Below are positions 50,770 through 59,621 of a stretch of DNA of 64,000 nt, one piece after another. The notes under the pieces were generated by a model. It searched no databases and was not told where the DNA came from. It worked only from the letters and a program-made list of their open reading frames with translations. The translations under genes were made by a program, and so were the position numbers. The stretch lies in assembly GCA_947302655.1 (NCBI GenBank), contig CAMYVW010000001.1, positions 124,001 to 188,000 on the forward strand, in the 5' to 3' direction. How positions within the stretch are numbered: position 1 is the stretch's first letter; every line of letters starts with the position of its first letter. The DNA comes from an uncultured Mycoplasmatota bacterium (lineage in GTDB: Bacteria > Bacillota_I > Bacilli_A > RF39 > UBA660).

Positions 50770-50798
50770 TTGACAATTATATATGTCACATGTAGAAT
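50770..50798 (+). promoter_or_regulatory. Sigma-A promoter of the RiPP operon
   Basis: TTGACA (50770-50775), 17-bp spacer, TAGAAT (50793-50798). Confidence 0.8.
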
Positions 50799-50856
50799 AA
50801 ATAGCAAATATTTAGTAATTGCCCATATATATGATAAAAATTCTATGAGCAAAACT

Positions 50857-50896
50857 AGGGAACATGGGCATTCTTGTGCTTTTGTTCCCTTTTTTA
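50857..50896 (+). terminator. Leader terminator/attenuator upstream of precursor gene
   Basis: AGGGAACA ... TGTTCCCT + T-run; 5' arm overlaps a competing TGCCCAT/ATGGGCA pairing. Confidence 0.75.
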
Positions 50897-51145
50897 TTAA
50901 GTACACAACATAGGTTTACTATGTTAATGATAAATCCGAAAGGAGGAGTTTTAAATGAATAAAACAAGACAAAAAAATGATATTGTTAAAAATTTAAAAA
51001 CAAAACTTTCTAAAAAAGAAATTAAAATTTCTTTTGGTAAAAAAATTGGGTTGGGTTACGACGGATGCGGAACTCACACTCACAAAGACTAATTTTTTAA
51101 AAGCATTTAAATAAAACAAAATAAATCCTATGTTGTGTATTTAAT
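50896..51145 (+). repeat. 19-bp inverted repeat bracketing precursor peptide gene
   Basis: ATTAAGTACACAACATAGG (50896-50914) vs CCTATGTTGTGTATTTAAT (51127-51145); one G-U at RNA level. Confidence 0.85.
50955..51092 (+). CDS. Candidate RiPP precursor peptide, 45 aa
   Basis: MNKTRQKNDIVKNLKTKLSKKEIKISFGKKIGLGYDGCGTHTHKD; strong SD aaaggagg; immediately 5' of radical SAM/SPASM gene. Confidence 0.85.
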   Translation: MNKTRQKNDIVKNLKTKLSKKEIKISFGKKIGLGYDGCGTHTHKD

Positions 51146-51159
51146 AATGGAGGTAAATT

Positions 51160-52719
51160 ATGAGAAGCCCATGGTTGAGTAGAGAATATGAAAAAAACAA
51201 AAATGTAGTTGTAGAAGAAAAAGATAATAAATATATATTAAAAAATAATACAACTAATAAATCTTTAGAGTTAACTAAAGAAGAATATGAAAAATATGAT
51301 AAAGAACTATTTAATGAAATAGAATGGGAAAGACTATATTTTTATGGATTAGCCAGTGATAGAAACTGTGAAGATCTAGAAATTGATAGTAGTTTTGATA
51401 TATCAGAAATGTCATTTAAAAAGTCTGATATTGTAAAGTCATTTCCATTAAAAACAAAATATGGAATGTATACAATTTTAATAAATCCTGAACTTGGTTC
51501 TTGGATGGCTTTAACCGATGATGATCTAAAAAGATACAATGATAACAAACTTTCAAAATCTGAATGGATGAGCTTATTTATCAGAGGACTTGCTGAGGAA
51601 GAAAGTAATACTAAAGTAGAATTTGAGTTTCCTGAACCAGCAGAATATCCAAGCGTTGTTGTTGTAAACATTACAACAGGATGTAATTTAAGATGTAAGT
51701 ATTGCTTTGCAGATTGCGGTCCTTTTAAAGGTGAAAACATGACAGAAGATGTTATGGATGCAACTATCGAAAGCATGTTATCAATGCCAAAAGTTAAAGT
51801 AATAACTTTTGAGTTTCAAGGTGGTGAGGCCTCAACAAATGTTCCTGGTGTAAGAAAATTTATCGAAAAAGTTGAAGCTGTTAAACCTAAATATGATAAA
51901 CTTGTAAAATATAGAACTGAAATAAACTGTGTTTCAGTTACTGATGAATTAATAGATCTTGTTAAAGAATATAATATTAGTGTTGGTGTAAGTTTAGATG
52001 GACCAAAAGAAATGACTGACCAAAGTAGAGTAGATATCAATGGTGTTGGTGCATATGACAGAATTTATAAAGGTATTGAAAAACTTAGAGCTGGAGGAAT
52101 ATACATCGATGGTGCTGTTTGCACAATAGGTCAACATAATGTTCACTACCCTAAAGAGTTAATGAAATATTTTGATCAAATGGGAATAAGTTTTAAACCT
52201 AGACCTGTTAACATTTTAGGTAGAGAAAAAGAAAATAATATAACAACCAAACCTGGAGAATGGGCTGAATGTTTTAAAGAAATGCATAAGATGAAGAATG
52301 ACGTAGATATTGAAAACTTCTCAATGCATATTTTTGAAGAAAATGTATATACACCTATAAGAGATTATATTTGTTTAAGATATCCATGCGGTGCTGCAAG
52401 GGAACTAGTATCTGTAAATCCAAATGGAGATGTATTTCCATGTGATGGATTTAAAGGTGAAAAAGCATTTGTTATCGGAAATGTTTTAAATGAAAAAGTT
52501 GCTGATATGATTCAAAAACCTGAAGTAGTAAAATTAAGAAGCAGAATTGCTAAAGATATAGAAAAATGTAGTACATGTTTATTTAGAGGAATGTGTTGTT
52601 CATGCTGCTACTCTGCATATGGAAAATTTGGTAGCATCTATAGAGAAGACCCACATTGTTCTGATAAACGACAAATATATATTTATTTAATGCAAGCATG
52701 GCTTGAAGAAAACAATTAA
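51160..52719 (+). CDS. Radical SAM/SPASM peptide maturase
   Basis: TTGCNLRCKYCFADCG (CxxxCxxC), CGAARELVSVNPNGDVFPCDGFKG and Cys-rich C-terminal SPASM. Confidence 0.93.
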   Translation: MRSPWLSREYEKNKNVVVEEKDNKYILKNNTTNKSLELTKEEYEKYDKELFNEIEWERLYFYGLASDRNCEDLEIDSSFDISEMSFKKSDIVKSFPLKTKYGMYTILINPELGSWMALTDDDLKRYNDNKLSKSEWMSLFIRGLAEEESNTKVEFEFPEPAEYPSVVVVNITTGCNLRCKYCFADCGPFKGENMTEDVMDATIESMLSMPKVKVITFEFQGGEASTNVPGVRKFIEKVEAVKPKYDKLVKYRTEINCVSVTDELIDLVKEYNISVGVSLDGPKEMTDQSRVDINGVGAYDRIYKGIEKLRAGGIYIDGAVCTIGQHNVHYPKELMKYFDQMGISFKPRPVNILGREKENNITTKPGEWAECFKEMHKMKNDVDIENFSMHIFEENVYTPIRDYICLRYPCGAARELVSVNPNGDVFPCDGFKGEKAFVIGNVLNEKVADMIQKPEVVKLRSRIAKDIEKCSTCLFRGMCCSCCYSAYGKFGSIYREDPHCSDKRQIYIYLMQAWLEENN

Positions 52720-52733
52720 TATAAGGATTAAAA

Positions 52734-53357
52734 ATGAGTAATAATGAGATAATAGTTGACAAAAGAAATGTTGGTAAAACAACATTTCTATATAATGAAA
52801 TAGTAAAAGGTTACAGTAACTACAATTTTATAGTATTAGATTCAGCAACTGATCACGTTGATAAATCATTACTTAAAAAAGTAGTAAATACATACAATGA
52901 TGCAGTTGTTATATACACTGAAAATCCTTCACAAATTGTAATAAATAATATGAAAATTGAAGAATATAAAAAAATATATAAGAACTATTTTCCTTTTAAT
53001 GAAATAATAACAAATATGAATAATGTTATATGCTTTGATTTATCATATTTTTTAGAAAAGGCTTATGAAGAACTTGAAAATAATAATTCTAAGGAATTAT
53101 ATAACTATTATCGAAAAAAATATAATGATCTTTCACAACAAATTATTACATGTATAGTACTAATGAACAAAGAAGGTTTATTAAATAGTGTGCATGTTGT
53201 TATGGATGAAATTGAATTACCAATTGTTGATTATGATTTAAAAGTGTTGCAAGATGATATATCTTTTCTAGCATCAGTGCATCCAGAAAATTCATTTGGT
53301 ACATTCTATCAAGGTTTTACAAGAGCAAGATTTAAACCATATATAAAAGAGGGATGA
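52734..53357 (+). CDS. P-loop NTPase-like protein
   Basis: DKRNVGKTTFL (degenerate Walker A), VHVVMDEIEL (Walker B). Confidence 0.6.
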   Translation: MSNNEIIVDKRNVGKTTFLYNEIVKGYSNYNFIVLDSATDHVDKSLLKKVVNTYNDAVVIYTENPSQIVINNMKIEEYKKIYKNYFPFNEIITNMNNVICFDLSYFLEKAYEELENNNSKELYNYYRKKYNDLSQQIITCIVLMNKEGLLNSVHVVMDEIELPIVDYDLKVLQDDISFLASVHPENSFGTFYQGFTRARFKPYIKEG

Positions 53358-53362
53358 TAATC

Positions 53363-55432
53363 ATGAATATTGATAAAGATGAATTACAAAAAGAGCAAGA
53401 GTATTTAAACAAAACTCTTGATGTTGTAAATGAACTTATTGAAGAAAATGATGAACTTATTCAAGGAAAGCAAAATGAAATTCAAGAAATGAAAAAATAC
53501 ATTTGGGATAATAATGGTGTTTTGGATGATGTTGAAGTCAAACTTGAAATGTATAATATAAATCGTAGCGTATCAAATACCAACGATACCATAAAACAAT
53601 TACTAAAACTAAAAAAATCATTAATTTCACCATATTTTGGAAGAGTGGATTTTGAAGAAGATGGTTTTAAAGATACTGTATATATTGGAATAAATGGTAT
53701 CATGAAAGATCTAGAGTTCTATGTATTTGACTGGAGAGCTCCAATTTCAAGCTTGTTTTATAATTATGGTGTAGGACCTGCAAGTTATAGTGCTCCAAAT
53801 GGTGAAATATCTGGAGATGTAACTCTTAAAAGACAATATAAAATTAATGGTAACACTATTGAAAGATGTTTTGATAGTGATTTAAATATTGATGATGATT
53901 ATCTTCAAGAAATATTAGCGAATTCTTCATCAGAAAAGATGACCAATATAGTTAATACTATTCAAAAAGAACAAAATGAAATAATTAGAAACATTACTGA
54001 TAAATATTTAGTAGTTCAAGGAATCGCTGGATCTGGTAAAACAAGTGTAGCCCTTCATAGAATTGCTTATTTACTATATAAAGAAAAAGATCTTAAATCG
54101 AATAATGTTTTAATATTTTCTCCAAATGAAGTATTTTCACAATATATTTCCAACGTTTTACCAGAATTAGGTGAAGATAATGTTCTTCAAACAACATATA
54201 GTGATTTTGCATACGCTTTTATGAAAGATGTAAAGAAAATTGAAAGTTTTACTGAATTTATTGAAAGATATTATAAAAATAATGATATGTCTGAAGATGA
54301 ATATAAAACAACTAAGTTTAAAGTATCAGATAAATTTAAAGAGTTAATAGATAAATACATAACTGATTGCAAAAATAATATATCATTTATTAAACCAATG
54401 GTTATTAATGGTAAGACATTTTCTGTTGAAGAGTTAAACAAATTATTTAAAGAAACTTATGATAAATTTCCTTTAACAGAAAGAATATATGTTCTTGCAG
54501 ATCATTTATGTGATTTAACTAAAATTTCATATAAGAAAAACGAAAAATTACTTGATTGTAAGATTAGAGATAATCTAAATTATAATTTAGATTTTAAAGA
54601 AATATATAAAGATATTATTGAATCAGATGAATTTAAAAAATTATCTGGTTCTAATGAAAACATCACCTTTAATCTTGGAAAAGTTTTAAAATATGAAGAT
54701 TTAATTCCCCTTATGTATATAAACTTTGAAGTTAATGGTTACCCAAAAAATAATCGTATTAGACATGTTATTATTGATGAAGCTCAAGATTATTCACTAG
54801 TTCAATTTGAAATGCTGAAAAAAATATTCAACGATTCTTCATTTACAATCCTTGGTGATATAAATCAAACTATCAATCCATATTATAAATATGAAAGTTT
54901 AAATAATGTTAATGGAATATTTAATAACAAAGTCAGATATCTTGAACTTAATAAAACTTATCGTTCAAGTGAAGAAATAATAAATTATACTAACGAGATA
55001 CTAGGTTTAAGTAATGCTTGTGCTGTAAGACATAGTAATAATATACCAGTAAAAGCATGTACTGTATCAATAGATGAAGTTGCTGAACATATTGTTAAAG
55101 ATATTGAAACTATGAGGCAAAATGGCATTAAGAGAATAGCTATTATTACAAAAAACAGTAGTGAAACTTTATCTTTATATGAAGTTCTTAAAGATTATGT
55201 AACTGATATAAGTGTAATTGATAAATCTACAAATAATAAAGTAGGTGAAACTGTAATAATGCCTTCATACATATCAAAAGGCTTAGAGTTTGATGGCGTT
55301 ATTTCGTATACAGACGAAAAGAACCCATATACAGAAAAAGATAAATATTTATTTTATGTAGTATGTACAAGGGCTCAGCATAGTCTAACTGTATATAATC
55401 AAAAAGAATTAAAATTAGAAAGAAAAAAATAA
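53363..55432 (+). CDS. HelD/UvrD-like superfamily 1 helicase
   Basis: VVQGIAGSGKTSVALHRIAYLLY, HVIIDEAQDYSLVQFEMLK, N-terminal coiled coil, FYVVCTRAQHSLTVY. Confidence 0.88.
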   Translation: MNIDKDELQKEQEYLNKTLDVVNELIEENDELIQGKQNEIQEMKKYIWDNNGVLDDVEVKLEMYNINRSVSNTNDTIKQLLKLKKSLISPYFGRVDFEEDGFKDTVYIGINGIMKDLEFYVFDWRAPISSLFYNYGVGPASYSAPNGEISGDVTLKRQYKINGNTIERCFDSDLNIDDDYLQEILANSSSEKMTNIVNTIQKEQNEIIRNITDKYLVVQGIAGSGKTSVALHRIAYLLYKEKDLKSNNVLIFSPNEVFSQYISNVLPELGEDNVLQTTYSDFAYAFMKDVKKIESFTEFIERYYKNNDMSEDEYKTTKFKVSDKFKELIDKYITDCKNNISFIKPMVINGKTFSVEELNKLFKETYDKFPLTERIYVLADHLCDLTKISYKKNEKLLDCKIRDNLNYNLDFKEIYKDIIESDEFKKLSGSNENITFNLGKVLKYEDLIPLMYINFEVNGYPKNNRIRHVIIDEAQDYSLVQFEMLKKIFNDSSFTILGDINQTINPYYKYESLNNVNGIFNNKVRYLELNKTYRSSEEIINYTNEILGLSNACAVRHSNNIPVKACTVSIDEVAEHIVKDIETMRQNGIKRIAIITKNSSETLSLYEVLKDYVTDISVIDKSTNNKVGETVIMPSYISKGLEFDGVISYTDEKNPYTEKDKYLFYVVCTRAQHSLTVYNQKELKLERKK

Positions 55433-55956
55433 TGGAAAAAGAGTATCTTTGTGGAAGTTCATGTGTGAAATATATATTAGATGAATTAAAAATTAATTCA
55501 TCTAATATTAATCCAAACATGACATGGGTTAGTGAACTTGCTCTTTCTTTAAGAAGTAATGGATTAAATAATATAAAACTAAATTGTTATGATAGTAATT
55601 TATATAATGATTTTAAAGACTCTATTATTGATGAAAACTTTGATGGGTTCAAATATATAAAACTTGCTCTAGAAAATAATGTTATAATTGATGAAATTAA
55701 ATTAAGCAAAGAAGAGTTAATATATGAAATTGATAATAATAAATATATTATTATGTGTGTAGAATCAAGTTTACTTAATAATGATCCATCAATGTCTGGT
55801 GGTCATTATATAGTGTTAAATGGAAGAGATAACGATTTAGTTAATGTTATAAACCCACAAAAGAATAAATATAATGAAACAAAGTTTACATTAGATTTTA
55901 TTATAAAACTTTGTGAAAATTATGGTTCGTGGAGAATTTTAATAGGATGTGATTAA
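55432..55956 (+). CDS. C39-like papain-fold peptidase, soluble
   Basis: LCGSSCVKYIL (Cys), SGGHYIVLNGRDNDLVNVINPQ (His/Asn-Pro). Confidence 0.75.
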   Translation: MEKEYLCGSSCVKYILDELKINSSNINPNMTWVSELALSLRSNGLNNIKLNCYDSNLYNDFKDSIIDENFDGFKYIKLALENNVIIDEIKLSKEELIYEIDNNKYIIMCVESSLLNNDPSMSGGHYIVLNGRDNDLVNVINPQKNKYNETKFTLDFIIKLCENYGSWRILIGCD

Positions 55957-55957
55957 T

Positions 55958-56500
55958 ATGATTAAAATAATAGCATTTGATTTAGTAGGTGTTTTAGTTG
56001 GAGAAAAAGATATGGATTTAACCGATGAAGAAACTAAACTTGAAAGAATGTTTGGGCCAAATTTAAACGACTCCGATTATTTTATTGAAGCCAGAAAATT
56101 TATCGATAAAGACCCTATTATACTAAGTACTACTGAAGAATTAATTTCGAAACTTTACCGAGTTAAAGATAGTGATATTTTTAAGAAGGTAAAAGAAAAA
56201 CATCCAGAAGTAAAAAATATTATTGCAACTAATCATATCTCATTTGTAAGGAATTTTATTGGTGAATCATTTGATATTAATTATCTTGATGATTTATTAA
56301 TATCAGCAGAAATTCACCATATAAAACCAAATAGTGATTTTTATGAATATATATTAAGTAAGTATAGTATTAAACCAGAAGAATTACTTTTTATAGATGA
56401 TAATGAAGAAAATGTTCTAGGTGCTAAAAAATTAGGAATTAATGCTATAAAAGTAAATAAAGAAACAGATATAATTGGTGAAATAGACAAGTATTTTTAA
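55958..56500 (+). CDS. HAD-superfamily hydrolase
   Basis: IIAFDLVGVLVG, HHIKPNSDFYEYIL, LLFIDDNEENVLGAKKLG. Confidence 0.88.
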   Translation: MIKIIAFDLVGVLVGEKDMDLTDEETKLERMFGPNLNDSDYFIEARKFIDKDPIILSTTEELISKLYRVKDSDIFKKVKEKHPEVKNIIATNHISFVRNFIGESFDINYLDDLLISAEIHHIKPNSDFYEYILSKYSIKPEELLFIDDNEENVLGAKKLGINAIKVNKETDIIGEIDKYF

Positions 56501-56521
56501 TTCATAAAATTATGTATTAAT

Positions 56522-56560
56522 AAAAAGGTACTTACATATTATAATAGTAAGTACCTTTTT
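56522..56560. terminator. Terminator closing the RiPP operon
   Basis: AAAAAGGTACTTAC / GTAAGTACCTTTTT. Confidence 0.85.
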
Positions 56561-56624
56561 ACCTAATATATCAATAAAATAATTGACAAAAGAAAAAATA
56601 TTGTTATATAATGTATTAGCAAGT

Positions 56625-56700
56625 GCCTGATTAGCTCAGTCGGTAGAGCGCACGGCTGTTAACCGTTAGGTCGTAGGTTCGAGTCCTACATCAGGCGCCA
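56625..56700 (+). tRNA. tRNA-Asn (GTT)
   Basis: GCCTGAT/ATCAGGC, anticodon loop CTGTTAA, CCA. Confidence 0.96.
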
Positions 56701-56806
56701 TTTAAAAATTACTAGTAATTTTATTACTAGTTTTTTTATGCTATAAACTTGAAAATATATAAGTATTATGTTAGTATATAACATACTTTCTAAGGAAGTG
56801 TTGTAT

Positions 56807-57541
56807 ATGAATGATTTTGATGCAATTAAAAATATATATATAAGTACAAAAAAAGACAATCAATATATCTTAGATGGATGTAATAAATTAATAATAATTC
56901 CACAAATGAATTTATTTGAAATAAAAAGGATTATTGATAACCCACAAAACAATGATGAAATTCAATTTGATTTTACTTACCTTGAATTAGCTAAAAGAAT
57001 ATATAATGACGGTGAAGTGCTATGCATGGAAGAAGTTGTAAAGCCTTTAGAAACTAAAGCTTTTGAGTATTTATCTGGAGCTATTAGAATTCAAAACAAT
57101 GATATGTATAATGAGGTTTTAAATATTACAAAAGGTAATGTTGAAAAAGCTTACTTATCTGAGTATGAAACAAGAGATAGACTAAGAAAATATGCTAAAG
57201 AATTAGTAGGTAATGACGCTAATACATATTACCGTTTTCTTGTTGAGTTATTTATAATTACAGTTTTTGAACTAAATGCAGTTGCTGGAAAGATAATCGA
57301 AACTGAATATGATCCTAACTATAAAGATTTAAATAAAACAATTGTAGGAAGAGAAAAACTTGATGAATACTATCGAATGACTTATACATACATAGGTGAA
57401 TCTTGTTTAGCACTTTTTAAAAAAGAGTTAAAACTTGATAGTAATAATGATATAAATGCAAATAACTTACAAAATGCAATTTTATATATGGATCAATATA
57501 AAAAATATATAAAAGGGTTAGTTGCAAGTAGAAAAAAATAA
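56807..57541 (+). CDS. Hypothetical protein preceding AAA+ gene
   Basis: ORF from ATG 56807 (MNDFDAIKNIYISTKK). Confidence 0.6.
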   Translation: MNDFDAIKNIYISTKKDNQYILDGCNKLIIIPQMNLFEIKRIIDNPQNNDEIQFDFTYLELAKRIYNDGEVLCMEEVVKPLETKAFEYLSGAIRIQNNDMYNEVLNITKGNVEKAYLSEYETRDRLRKYAKELVGNDANTYYRFLVELFIITVFELNAVAGKIIETEYDPNYKDLNKTIVGREKLDEYYRMTYTYIGESCLALFKKELKLDSNNDINANNLQNAILYMDQYKKYIKGLVASRKK

Positions 57542-57615
57542 TATTAATAAACAATGCATAGCATTGTTTTTTATTTTTATAATTGTTATAATTATTAAAG
57601 AAAATAGGTGATAGT

Positions 57616-58524
57616 GTGAACACTGATTTTAGTTTACTTGAAACATATGGAGAATGTTTAACTGATAAAACTTATATTACAGATCCTGCAATAGCAAGAG
57701 ATGAAGAAATTAAACAAATGATTTTAACTTTATTAACACCAGAAAAAAGTGCTCTTTTAGTGGGTAAACCTGGTATAGGTAAAACAGCTATTGTAGAAGG
57801 ACTTGCTTATAGAATTAAAAATGGCAATGTTCCTAATGCATTAATGGGTTGGAAGATTTATAAATTAAACATTACATCCTTACTTGGATCTAATGTTATT
57901 AATGGTCAAAATGAAAACAGATTAGATTTAATTATAAAAGAAATATCATCAAAAAAGAATATTATTCTTTTTATAGATGAAACTCATTTATTAGTAAATA
58001 AATCTGGAGGAATGGATTTTGCTAACCAGTTAAAGGCTGGTTTAGACCGTGGCGAAATTAAAATGATTGGTGCTACAACTACTGAAGAATATGAACAATA
58101 TATCTTAAGAGATAGAGCCTTCCTAAGACGTTTTCAAAAAATAGATGTTTTAGAAGCTGACCAACCAACAGTTGTAAGGATATTAATGGGTACTTATCCA
58201 AAACTAGAAAAACAAATAGGTGTAAAACTTGAATATACTGATTATATTAAAGAAAGATTATTTAAGTTTATCGTTGAAATGACAGATGAGTATAAAAGGG
58301 TATATGAAGTAGCTAGTAGATATCCTGACATTTGTTTAACAATTCTTGCTAATGCTTTCACATTTGCTTTATATGATAATGAAACAAGTGTAAAAATAAA
58401 ACATTTCTATAAAGCTATATGTAACGCTAAGAATATATATGAAGACGTAAGAGCAAAAGAAAAAGTTCGTTTTAAAGAAGAATTTAAAGACATAATAAGC
58501 GAAGAGGGAGAACTAGATGGATAA
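57616..58524 (+). CDS. Single-domain ClpA/B D1-type AAA+ ATPase
   Basis: [57 protein letters not shown]. Confidence 0.85.
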   Translation: MNTDFSLLETYGECLTDKTYITDPAIARDEEIKQMILTLLTPEKSALLVGKPGIGKTAIVEGLAYRIKNGNVPNALMGWKIYKLNITSLLGSNVINGQNENRLDLIIKEISSKKNIILFIDETHLLVNKSGGMDFANQLKAGLDRGEIKMIGATTTEEYEQYILRDRAFLRRFQKIDVLEADQPTVVRILMGTYPKLEKQIGVKLEYTDYIKERLFKFIVEMTDEYKRVYEVASRYPDICLTILANAFTFALYDNETSVKIKHFYKAICNAKNIYEDVRAKEKVRFKEEFKDIISEEGELDG

Positions 58525-59566
58525 AATAAGAATAATTCAGGTTGGCTGTGGAAAAATGAGCCGTTACACAATGAGATATGCCATTGAAAAAGGTTATGAA
58601 ATTGTAGGTGCTTATGATATTAGTAGTGATATAGTTGGTAAATCTATAAATAGTATTTATAAGGAAGTAAAATCTGATATAGTTATTGAAAATATCAGTA
58701 ACTTAGAAAATATAGATGAAAGATTTGCAGATATAGCCGTAATAGAAACAATGAGTTTATTAAATGACATAAAAAGTCCTGCCAGAACAATATTAAATAA
58801 AAAAATAAATGTTATAACAACTTGTGAGGAAGCATTTTTTGCCGAAAACAGTAATCCATCATTATATAGAGAACTAGATATTATAGCAAAAGCAAATGGA
58901 GTAACTATTACAGGTTGTGGATATCAAGATGTATTTTGGGGAAACTTAATATATACTCTTGCTGGATCTACTCATAAAATCACAAAAATTAAAGGTTCTT
59001 CATCATACAATGTTGAAGAATATGGAATTGCACTAGCTGATGCTCATGGTGTAGGACTTACACCAGAAGATTTTGATGAAAAAATAGCTTCAGTTGATAA
59101 CATTAGCGATGATGCTAGAAAAGTTTTAATAAATCAAGGCGAATTTCTACCATCATATATGTGGAATACAGTTGGTTGGCTTGCTGATAAGTTCAACTTA
59201 CACATCGTTGATATTAAACAAAGATGTGTTCCAATATTATCTAAAGATGAAGTATATTCAGAAACTTTAGGTAGAAAAATCGAATCTGGAAATTCACTTG
59301 GTATGAGTGCAATTGTTACAGCTACAACAAAAGAAAATATAAAACTTGAAGCTGAATGTATTGGAAAAGTTTATGTTGATGATGACATTGATTTAAATGA
59401 ATGGACAATCTATGGTGAACCTGATACTTCAGTTATAATTAAAAAACCTCAAACTGTAGAGCTTACATGTGCTGATATTATTAATAGATTAGCTGATGTT
59501 ATAGAAGCTGCTCCAGGATTTGTTCCAACTAGTAAAATGGGAACACCTAAATATATATTAAAATAA
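58517..59566 (+). CDS. 2,4-diaminopentanoate dehydrogenase-like oxidoreductase (DapB-like N-domain)
   Basis: [31 protein letters not shown]; family-level resemblance. Confidence 0.7.
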   Translation: MDKIRIIQVGCGKMSRYTMRYAIEKGYEIVGAYDISSDIVGKSINSIYKEVKSDIVIENISNLENIDERFADIAVIETMSLLNDIKSPARTILNKKINVITTCEEAFFAENSNPSLYRELDIIAKANGVTITGCGYQDVFWGNLIYTLAGSTHKITKIKGSSSYNVEEYGIALADAHGVGLTPEDFDEKIASVDNISDDARKVLINQGEFLPSYMWNTVGWLADKFNLHIVDIKQRCVPILSKDEVYSETLGRKIESGNSLGMSAIVTATTKENIKLEAECIGKVYVDDDIDLNEWTIYGEPDTSVIIKKPQTVELTCADIINRLADVIEAAPGFVPTSKMGTPKYILK

Positions 59567-59621
59567 AAAAATAAGTTTAAAACTTATTTTTTTTGTGATA
59601 AATTATATAAAGGTGATTTTT

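Noticed and set aside
50820-50896. Assigning the RiPP leader to a named riboswitch class
   Set aside because: I could not match the conserved cores of riboswitch classes I remember; kept only as an unassigned attenuator
56807-58524. Calling the AAA+ pair a defence (anti-phage) system
   Set aside because: No nuclease, toxin or sensor domain is visible; flanked by metabolic genes
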